From: JAGLTN01 sp023135255
GTDB taxonomy: Bacteria > Planctomycetota > Phycisphaerae > Sedimentisphaerales > Anaerobacaceae
DNA length: 55,539 nt
Reading direction: 5' to 3'
Assembly: GCA_030639495.1 (NCBI GenBank)
Contig: DAOWCP010000003.1
Span: forward strand, 1-55,539
Shown here piece after piece: positions 50,227 through 55,539 of this stretch. Position numbers and translations under genes: made by a program. Under the pieces are notes generated by a model, which ran no database searches, was not told where the DNA came from, and saw nothing but the letters and a program-made list of their open reading frames with translations. How positions within the stretch are numbered: position 1 is the stretch's first letter; each line of letters starts with the position of its first letter.

Positions 50227-51079
50227 CAACAAAAAACTATTTGAAGAATTGTTAAAAGCCGACGGCATTGCCCCGAAAGGTGTCAGCGAATCTGAACGAA
50301 TTTCCTTTGCAAAAATGCTCGACCAGCAGTTAAAACAGAAACAATCAAAGCCAATCCATCGGCCAAATATATGGAAAACAATTATGAAAAACAAAATAAC
50401 AAAATTAACTACCGCAGCGGTTGTAATAATTGGAATCGGATTAGGGATAACATTTTTAGATAAGGCTGCGACGCCTGCTTATGCAATTGAACAGACAATT
50501 GAAGCATTAGAAGACGTCAATTCGGTTTACATCGAACAAATAATTCGGGAAAAAGGGACATTACTGAATATAAAGATATGGGCTCGCAGAGGCCGTCATG
50601 GCAAATTCTTCTTTGGCGACTTTCGACAAGAAGCTTGTGATACCGGGGATATCATGATTGTTAATGAAAATGAAAATAGAACATATTATTATAACCCATC
50701 AACCAATAAGGCTTTTATTTATGAGGGGTTAAATGCAACTATCGGTAGCTTTTTGGACAAAAACTACTTCTTGCATTTACAGCAAAAAATGGAAATAGTG
50801 GAATTAGAGTATGCCAAAGACAAAATAACTAACAAGGAAGTTATAATTCTTAAATACAGAGTTCCAATACTTAGTAAATACGAACAAAGTATTGAGAAAT
50901 CGGCAGTTATGACATTTGACTTAGAAACAAAGTTGCCTATTCGTTGGACATCATGGGATAATCCTGATTTTAAAGGAGAACCATGTTTTGAGTGGACATT
51001 AATTAAGTATAATCCGGAATTAGCAGACGATACTTTCAAGTTTGAGATTCCAGAAAATGCAACTGTAATAAAAAAATAA
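50219..51079 (+). CDS. one-helix membrane protein paired with sigma 1 (putative anti-sigma or signalling partner)
   Basis: A 286-residue protein. A charged cytoplasmic part (residues 1-58, with a Gln/Lys-rich stretch and SKPIHRPNIWKTIMKNK), one membrane helix (LTTAAVVIIGIGLGITFLDK) and an extracytoplasmic beta-rich domain (about 85-286: AIEQTIEALEDVNSVYIEQ, NENENRTYYYNPSTNKAFIY, ECFEWTLIKYNPELADDTF-like end). It shares the RPxIW--MKN--TK helix entry and the AYAIEQTI motif with the protein at 51811. The pairing suggests anti-sigma control, but no zinc anti-sigma motif is seen. A terminator follows at 51100. Confidence 0.75.
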   Translation: MDNNKKLFEELLKADGIAPKGVSESERISFAKMLDQQLKQKQSKPIHRPNIWKTIMKNKITKLTTAAVVIIGIGLGITFLDKAATPAYAIEQTIEALEDVNSVYIEQIIREKGTLLNIKIWARRGRHGKFFFGDFRQEACDTGDIMIVNENENRTYYYNPSTNKAFIYEGLNATIGSFLDKNYFLHLQQKMEIVELEYAKDKITNKEVIILKYRVPILSKYEQSIEKSAVMTFDLETKLPIRWTSWDNPDFKGEPCFEWTLIKYNPELADDTFKFEIPENATVIKK

Positions 51080-51099
51080 ACACAAGAATTTAGTCTATG

Positions 51100-51131
51100 A
51101 AGGCCGGGCTTACTTTTGCTTGGCCTTTTTT
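51100..51131 (+). terminator. intrinsic terminator of sigma operon 1
   Basis: Stem AAGGCCGGGC with GCTTGGCCTT (10 bp including two G-T pairs), an 8-base loop and a run of T. It lies 20 bases after the membrane-partner gene. Confidence 0.85.
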
Positions 51132-51141
51132 AATTGGCAGG

Positions 51142-51186
51142 CTTTTTCGTGCTTTTGGGGTAAATTCCGTTAAAATCAGAAAAAAT
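51142..51186 (+). promoter_or_regulatory. shared upstream element of sigma operon 2
   Basis: Counterpart of 49416-49460. It begins CTTTTTCGTGCTTTTGGGG and ends near TTAAAATCAGAAAAA. It lies about 90-130 bases before the sigma 2 start codon. A GGTAAAA-GC and GTCTT pattern further downstream also recurs before sigma 1. Confidence 0.45.
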
Positions 51187-51271
51187 CATTTTTCTTTAAG
51201 GTAAAAACGCTATTTGTTGTGTCTTATATATGACAATGATCATTGATTCTTTATAAAGAGGTGTTGAAGCG

Positions 51272-51814
51272 TTGGAAGATAGGCGGCTTATCTATAAACT
51301 AAATCGCGGCAGCAGGGATGCTCTTTGCCGTATCTATGAAAAGTACAGAGATGATCTGGTGCGAATAGCAGCTGGGCTTTTGAACAATGTGGGTACTGCT
51401 GAGGACGTGGTACAAGATGTTTTTCTTATGCTTGTTCATTCTGCGGATAAATACAAAATCAGAAAGAACCTCAAGGGATATTTGACAACCTGTGTTGCCA
51501 ATAAGGCCCGCAATTTGAACAGAGGAAAATGCCCGCAAAATTCTGTAAGTCTGGATGATGTTGAGCCTGCAACTTCGAACTGCGAAGCACCTGATCAATG
51601 TATGATATGCGATGAAGATTTTCAACAGGTGTATAAAGCGATGGCTCAGTTGCCCTATGAACAAAAAGAGGCCGTCATCCTGCATATCCAGGCAAAAATG
51701 AAATTCAGAGAAATCGCTAAATTGCAGACAACATCAACAAAAACAACGCTGAGCAGATACAATTATGGACTCAATAAACTGCGGTCAATGTTAAATAGTG
51801 AGGTGGAAAAATGA
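51272..51814 (+). CDS. ECF-type RNA polymerase sigma factor (sigma 2)
   Basis: A 180-residue sigma factor. Region 2 includes SRDALCRIYEKYRDDLVRIA, AEDVVQDVFLMLVHSADKYK and LKGYLTTCVANKARNLNRGK. Region 4 includes VYKAMAQLPYEQKEAVILHI and MKFREIAKLQTTSTKTTLSR. The start is TTG at 51272 with GAGGTG eight bases upstream. Its linker carries CEAPDQCMICDED, a small Cys cluster that might sense metal or redox state. The stop overlaps the next gene as ATGA. Confidence 0.91.
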   Translation: MEDRRLIYKLNRGSRDALCRIYEKYRDDLVRIAAGLLNNVGTAEDVVQDVFLMLVHSADKYKIRKNLKGYLTTCVANKARNLNRGKCPQNSVSLDDVEPATSNCEAPDQCMICDEDFQQVYKAMAQLPYEQKEAVILHIQAKMKFREIAKLQTTSTKTTLSRYNYGLNKLRSMLNSEVEK

Positions 51815-53037
51815 GACCCGCAGAAAACATAAAACGATTGATTAAAAATGCAAAAATAAAAATTAATCCGAAAGTTAAAAAAGCAGCACTTGAGGAACTT
51901 ATTAACGAACTGGAAAAACCTAAACAATCAAAGCCGACTCCTCGGCCTGATATATGGAGAATATTTATGAAAAATAGAATGACAAAATTTGCAGCAGCGG
52001 CGGTGCTTGTTGTTGCAGTATTACTATCAATAACTTTCTTAGATCAATCTGCAACTTCTGCCTATGCTATAGAACAAACGATCCAGGTCAGCCATAGTGT
52101 TCGGTATTTGCATATTAAGAGCTTTATGGCTTCAATGTCAGATACGCCTATAGAGTGCTGGGTTGAATTTGACCAATCTGGACAGGTAAAAAATGTACGA
52201 ATTAACAAACCAGCATGGATGAGCCCTGGAGATGGGGAAAGTGTGATAGTCTGGAAAGACAACAAAATGCAACTATGGGTTAAGAAGAAAAATTTTCTTG
52301 TCACTCTCAAAGATAAAGAAGTTGCAGCCCAAATGCTTAGTATGGTAGAACAGCTCGACCCTAAGAATGCAGCTGCAGACATACTGCAAGCACAAGAGAA
52401 AGGTGACAGTGAAGTAGAAATCCAGGAGCCCGAAAACAAAGCTGAACCGATTGTCATAACAGCCACCTCATTAGTAGAAAATGGTCTTCCTTTCCAGCGT
52501 GCGATATTGTTTGTTGACCAGGCGACAAAGCTTTTAAATTCCGTCGAAACATATCAACTAAAAGATGGTGAATATGTTCATTTTTCAACAATAGAGTTTT
52601 ACGATTATAATATACCGATTGATTCTGAGATGTTCACTTTGGAGAATATTCCCGACGATGTAATGCGAATGGATCAAACCACACAGCAAGTAGGTCTGGA
52701 ACAAGGCGACCTCAGTGATAATGAAATAGCCGTTAAGCTAATTCGTCAATTCCTACAAGCTTTGATCGAAAAAGATTATACCAAGGCTGGTAGGTTATTT
52801 TCAGGTGTGCCTGCTGAAAGAATGGAGAAAGCCTATGGCAAAATCAGATTTATTAAGATTATTTCCATCGGCGAACCAACACCCAAACCTGAGATGAGAG
52901 CTCTTTATGTGCCATGCACGGTTGAAATCGAAGAAAATGGAAAAATTACTCAATGGCATCCGGAACATTCTTACGTTCGCCAGGTACATGGCCAGCCCGA
53001 ACGCTGGGAAATCATCGGCGGATTCCGTGGAATATAA
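51811..53037 (+). CDS. one-helix membrane protein paired with sigma 2 (putative anti-sigma or signalling partner)
   Basis: A 408-residue paralogue of the protein at 50219. The cytoplasmic part (residues 1-55) ends SKPTPRPDIWRIFMKNRMTK. The membrane helix is FAAAAVLVVAVLLSITFLDQ. The outer part (about 80-408) begins AYAIEQTIQVSHSVRYLHIK. It is about 120 residues longer than its paralogue, with a C-terminal extension (IRQFLQALIEKDYTKAGRLF; PERWEIIGGFRG) resembling small ligand-binding folds. Coupling by ATGA to sigma 2 supports a shared pathway. A terminator follows. Confidence 0.75.
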   Translation: MRPAENIKRLIKNAKIKINPKVKKAALEELINELEKPKQSKPTPRPDIWRIFMKNRMTKFAAAAVLVVAVLLSITFLDQSATSAYAIEQTIQVSHSVRYLHIKSFMASMSDTPIECWVEFDQSGQVKNVRINKPAWMSPGDGESVIVWKDNKMQLWVKKKNFLVTLKDKEVAAQMLSMVEQLDPKNAAADILQAQEKGDSEVEIQEPENKAEPIVITATSLVENGLPFQRAILFVDQATKLLNSVETYQLKDGEYVHFSTIEFYDYNIPIDSEMFTLENIPDDVMRMDQTTQQVGLEQGDLSDNEIAVKLIRQFLQALIEKDYTKAGRLFSGVPAERMEKAYGKIRFIKIISIGEPTPKPEMRALYVPCTVEIEENGKITQWHPEHSYVRQVHGQPERWEIIGGFRGI

Positions 53038-53071
53038 AAATTCACTGCCGCTATATAGTAGAGCAACTATT

Positions 53072-53107
53072 AAAAAAGGCTGGGCAATTTTGCTTGGCCT
53101 TTTTTTA
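53072..53107 (+). terminator. intrinsic terminator of sigma operon 2
   Basis: Stem AAAAAAGGCTGGGC with GCTTGGCCTTTTTT (14 bp with G-T pairs), a 6-base loop AATTTT and a T run. Its core resembles the terminator at 51100, another sign that the two operons share ancestry. Confidence 0.88.
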
Positions 53108-53296
53108 TTGGTTCAATATTTAAGTTCAAAAAACATCGCCACATTTCTTAGCTGAAAGCAAATTCTACGAACAATAATAGCGGTACTGTTGCGTGAGGGG
53201 GGATTTATATGCAAGTATGCTATCTGAGCCTTTGAACAATGTCAGACTTTATCAAAACAAACCCAATCCAGAGAATGGCGAAAAATAAAAAAACTA

Positions 53297-53325
53297 TTGA
53301 CGAGATTTATATTACATCTTATAAT
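53297..53325 (+). promoter_or_regulatory. promoter and likely ArsR operator of the hgcA-containing operon
   Basis: TTGACG at 53297-53302 and TATAAT at 53320-53325 lie 17 bases apart. An inverted repeat ACAT-CTTATAAT-ATGT covers the -10 box, and a direct repeat ATATGTGG/ATATGTGC follows. Both are good places for ArsR-type repressor binding. Confidence 0.7.
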
Positions 53326-53365
53326 ATGTGGATATGTGCAGATAAACAGATAGCAGGAGCCAAAT

Positions 53366-53695
53366 ATGGAAAATGAAGCGGTTGTTTTTAAGGTTTTGGG
53401 TGATCCGACACGTCTTCGGTTAATGGTTTTGCTTTCAATACAAGGTGAAACCTGTGTTTGTAAATTGGCGGAGGCTCTTAATGCCCCGGATTTCAAGATT
53501 TCGCGTCATCTGGGTATTATGCGTTCGGCAGGGCTGGTCAAGGCCAGACGTGAAGGTACATGGATGCATTATAAGCTTTCAAACGCCCGGAACAGGTTGG
53601 AAGAGTGCTTGCAGCAATGTTTTAGGGAATGCCTGGCAACACACCCGACTGTTAAGGCTGACCTGCAACGCTTACCGAAAGCAAATTGTAAATAA
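53366..53695 (+). CDS. ArsR/SmtB-family metal- or metalloid-responsive repressor
   Basis: A 109-residue winged-helix repressor. LGDPTRLRLMVLLSIQGETC is followed by VCKLAEALN, placing Cys-Val-Cys in the position of the arsenite-binding ELCVCDL motif of ArsR. The recognition helix is KISRHLGIMRSAGLVKARRE and the wing GTWMHYKLS. The tail has more Cys (ECLQQCFRECLATHP). These could bind arsenite or another thiophilic metal such as mercury. AGGAG lies 7 bases before the ATG. It is first in the operon leading to hgcA and probably represses it. Confidence 0.93.
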   Translation: MENEAVVFKVLGDPTRLRLMVLLSIQGETCVCKLAEALNAPDFKISRHLGIMRSAGLVKARREGTWMHYKLSNARNRLEECLQQCFRECLATHPTVKADLQRLPKANCK

Positions 53696-53733
53696 AAATG
53701 ATTGGTTAATAATATAAGAAAGGGAAAGTAACA

Positions 53734-54447
53734 ATGGTAGAGAATAACAATTCTGATAACGCAGGACAAGAAAGCACGGACGATCCACAAAAATGCTGTC
53801 CGTCGACCTCCGGCAATAGTACATGCTGCTCATCTGCTTCCGGCAGCTACAGCAAAAGGAAATTGGTAGTGTTTGCTATTATTGTGGTTGCAGCTGGAAT
53901 AATTCTGGCACGTTCGCTTATGAAGGAATCAACTGCTGCAGACGATAACGCGCAACAACTCTTTGCCACTATTGGGCAAGAGAAGAACGATGAGAGTTCT
54001 CCACAAATAAATGTTGTAACAAATGTTGAGACCTCCGACAAAACTGAGCTAACTTTGTGGAGGCCTGAACTGGATTCTCTTGCTTCTCTCAACAAGGTGG
54101 CAGCAGAGACCGATGCAGTTTACATTTTTCTTGCTGCCGAAGACCAACAAGATAATCAAACTATAACAAAGGAGATTGAAGCCGCTGCCAAGAAGATACA
54201 GTCCAATGGAAGCAGCATCTGTGCTTTTAGACTAAAAAAAGACGCACCGAATTATGCGCAATTGGCAAAACAGTTTTCCATTCCCTGTGTGGTAGCTATG
54301 GTAAAAGGTCGGGGAATGAGCACTGTTTCCGATGAGATTACCGAGGCTAAGCTGATTGAGGCATTTGTAACAGCCTCAAGACCATCGGGTTGCGGTACTT
54401 CAGGTTGCGGCCCTTCAGATTGTCCACCCATAGGCCCCAGAAAGTAA
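53734..54447 (+). CDS. Cys-rich membrane-anchored thioredoxin-like protein
   Basis: A 237-residue protein, family not firmly recognised. The N-terminal tail is Cys-rich (CCPSTSGNSTCCSS). One membrane helix (KLVVFAIIVVAAGIILARSL) follows at about 43-62. Residues about 115-220 look like a thioredoxin-type fold (AVYIFLAAEDQQDN; ICAFRLKKDAPNYAQLAKQF; SIPCVVAMVKGRG as the cis-Pro strand), but there is no CxxC at the usual place. The C-terminus is again Cys-rich (GCGTSGCGPSDCPP). Both tails could bind soft metals. By position it might be like ArsF-type partners of ArsG permeases; this is an inference. It lies 38 bases after the ArsR gene. Confidence 0.72.
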   Translation: MVENNNSDNAGQESTDDPQKCCPSTSGNSTCCSSASGSYSKRKLVVFAIIVVAAGIILARSLMKESTAADDNAQQLFATIGQEKNDESSPQINVVTNVETSDKTELTLWRPELDSLASLNKVAAETDAVYIFLAAEDQQDNQTITKEIEAAAKKIQSNGSSICAFRLKKDAPNYAQLAKQFSIPCVVAMVKGRGMSTVSDEITEAKLIEAFVTASRPSGCGTSGCGPSDCPPIGPRK

Positions 54448-54460
54448 GGTGTAGAAAACA

Positions 54461-55177
54461 ATGGAATGGATTCAGACAATAACCGAATGGGTTAAAACCG
54501 TCTTTGAGCAGACTGGATTTCGACCGGCAGCTTTGCCGTTGGCTTTTCTTCTCGGGCTGGTCAGTGCTGTGGCCAGTGCATGCTGCACTCTACCGGTGTT
54601 GGGAGCAATCGTCGGCTACTCAGGCACAAAAAAAAGAAGTGGACACAGATCAAATTTACTTGCAGCACTCTTTTTTATGTTAGGAACAGTTGCAGCGATG
54701 GTTGTTCTTGGAAGTGTTGCAGGATTTGTAGGGCAGGTTGCTCAAAGTATGTTAGGGAAATACTGGAAAATTTTTGCAGGGCTGATAGCAATCTTTGTCG
54801 GCCTTGGAGCACTTAACTTACTGCCGTTTAAGTTGTCCCAGAAAGGAACTTCTGAAAATAAATCGAAACCCAAGGGACTTGTTGGGGCAGCGGTAGTCGG
54901 TTTTGTTATGGGCGGAGGAGTTAGCGTAGCTTCACTGGCTTGTAATCCGGGGATTTACATTGTTTTGGGAGTTGCCGTCTTACAGGGATACACCTTATGG
55001 GCGATAGCCATATTGGCAGCATACGCGATCGGATTCTCTCTGCCGTTAGCTGCTATTATGTTGGGAGTTTCCTTTGGCTCATCGGCTATCAAGGCTAAAA
55101 AAGCAGAGGTTGCTATAAGAATCACAGGCGGAGTCCTTCTTATTGTCGCCGGTTTCTATTTTCTTTCAACGCTCTGA
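54461..55177 (+). CDS. CcdA/DsbD-like membrane protein, ArsG-type permease candidate
   Basis: A 238-residue protein with about six membrane helices. Cys pairs are placed as in the CcdA family: VASACCTLPVLGAIVGYSG in the first helix and GGGVSVASLACNPG in the fourth, each followed by Pro. CcdA proteins carry reducing equivalents across the membrane, while the related ArsG exports trivalent aromatic arsenicals. With an ArsR regulator and a thioredoxin-like neighbour, either role is possible. It starts 13 bases after the Cys-rich gene, and hgcA begins 7 bases after its stop. Confidence 0.82.
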   Translation: MEWIQTITEWVKTVFEQTGFRPAALPLAFLLGLVSAVASACCTLPVLGAIVGYSGTKKRSGHRSNLLAALFFMLGTVAAMVVLGSVAGFVGQVAQSMLGKYWKIFAGLIAIFVGLGALNLLPFKLSQKGTSENKSKPKGLVGAAVVGFVMGGGVSVASLACNPGIYIVLGVAVLQGYTLWAIAILAAYAIGFSLPLAAIMLGVSFGSSAIKAKKAEVAIRITGGVLLIVAGFYFLSTL

Positions 55178-55184
55178 GTTAATA

Positions 55185-55539
55185 ATGGTTAAGAAAATAA
55201 ACAATTTATCATTTGTAACGCACAAAGGTCGTCAGATTCGGCAGGTACCAACAGAATTATATCGGGTCGACCGGCTTGGCCATTGGAAGGCCCGCTGGGG
55301 TCTCGGGCGGATGAAGTATGTGGTTGAGCCGGGAATCTATGCTGTCGGCAGCCCTGATAGTGATTCACCTGTTTTCGTCTCTGCCAACTATAAGATGAGT
55401 TTCGACTGTCTGCGAAGTCAGTTAGGCGGCAGAAGCGGATGGATTCTGGTGTTGGATACAAAGGGTATTAATGTCTGGTGTGCCGCCGGCAAAGGAACAT
55501 TTGGTAATGATGAATTGGTAAACCGGATAGAGACTGTGA
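55185..55539 (+). CDS. hgcA: mercury-methylation corrinoid protein HgcA, 3' truncated by the window end
   Basis: HgcA holds a corrinoid cofactor and transfers a methyl group to Hg(II), working with the ferredoxin HgcB. The frame is open from an ATG at 55185 to the end of the window, 118 residues. The cap-helix motif that defines HgcA, N(V/I)WCAAGK, is present as INVWCAAGKGTFG, with the cobalt-facing Cys. Upstream, GIYAVGSPDSDSPVFVSANY and GWILVLDTK are family stretches. CdhD/CdhE corrinoid proteins share the fold but lack the cap-helix motif. The membrane-spanning C-terminal half and any hgcB lie beyond the window. The start is 7 bases after the CcdA-like stop, so the gene is very likely in the ArsR-led operon. 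Confidence 0.93.
   Translation, partial: MVKKINNLSFVTHKGRQIRQVPTELYRVDRLGHWKARWGLGRMKYVVEPGIYAVGSPDSDSPVFVSANYKMSFDCLRSQLGGRSGWILVLDTKGINVWCAAGKGTFGNDELVNRIETV

Larger units (their letters stand above)
53038..53365. other. intergenic region before the ArsR-HgcA operon
   Basis: These 328 bases hold the terminator at 53072-53107 and the promoter at 53297-53325. The middle part shows no supported gene. Confidence 0.6.

Noticed and set aside
1..55539. CRISPR array, prophage or complete insertion sequence
   Set aside because: No regularly spaced repeats, no phage structural genes and no transposase frame were found; the repeats present are short and non-coding.

Overview
The window looks like a chromosomal segment of an anaerobic planctomycete, most likely class Phycisphaerae (Sedimentisphaerales-like). 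This is an inference from gene content. It carries a Tat-exported formylglycine-type sulfatase with a LamG tail, dockerin-type repeats on a membrane-anchored protein, GH43 and GH130 enzymes, an LpxC-FabZ fusion in a lipid A/BamA cluster, a cytoplasmic NAD(P)-linked [NiFe] hydrogenase, ECF sigma factors paired with one-helix membrane proteins, and the start of a mercury-methylation gene (hgcA). No rRNA, CRISPR array, phage or transposase gene was seen.

Layout. 1-5.9 kb: 3' part of purM, an integral membrane protein, a DUF503 protein, then a GH43 enzyme whose N-terminus is a diverged copy of the start of the next gene (rsmE), followed by rsmE and a GH130 mannosylglucose-type phosphorylase. 6.0-9.9 kb (minus): 2-oxoacid dehydrogenase E2 with two lipoyl domains and a fused E1 alpha-beta protein. 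10.2-20.0 kb (plus): a membrane-anchored DUF362/dockerin protein, a DeoR regulator, a DUF4432 epimerase-like protein, a double metallophosphoesterase, a sulfatase and a thioesterase. 20.1-24.8 kb (minus): a pentapeptide-repeat potassium channel, a PfkB sugar kinase, two cyclophilins and a Gfo/Idh/MocA oxidoreductase.

24.9-31.1 kb (minus): envelope cluster bamA-skp-lpxD-lpxC/fabZ-lpxA, ending in the oxidoreductase. 31.1-38.8 kb (minus): dnaB, rplI, rpsR, ssb, rpsF, pth, rplY, prs, glmU and tRNA-Gln(TTG), with a possible structured RNA beside the tRNA. 39.4-41.7 kb: a small membrane protein, a long low-complexity spacer with a nested repeat element, and an MsrB-MsrA fusion. 42.1-46.6 kb: hydBGDA-type hydrogenase operon with its maturation protease. 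46.6-49.4 kb: a small basic DNA-binding-like protein, a MetX-MetW fusion and a DUF4405 membrane protein. 49.7-53.1 kb: two paralogous sigma factor/membrane-partner operons, each with its own terminator. 53.3-55.5 kb: an ArsR-family regulator, a Cys-rich thioredoxin-like protein, a CcdA/ArsG-like membrane protein and the 5' end of hgcA, apparently one operon.

Two families of TA-flanked palindromic, non-coding repeats are scattered among the genes. One is about 160 bp (two copies); the other is about 103 bp, with four complete copies plus one outer copy split by a nested insertion (one of the four), and one internally deleted derivative. The strongest leads are the ArsR-thioredoxin-CcdA-HgcA locus, the repeat families, the rsmE/GH43 chimera and the paired sigma-factor operons.
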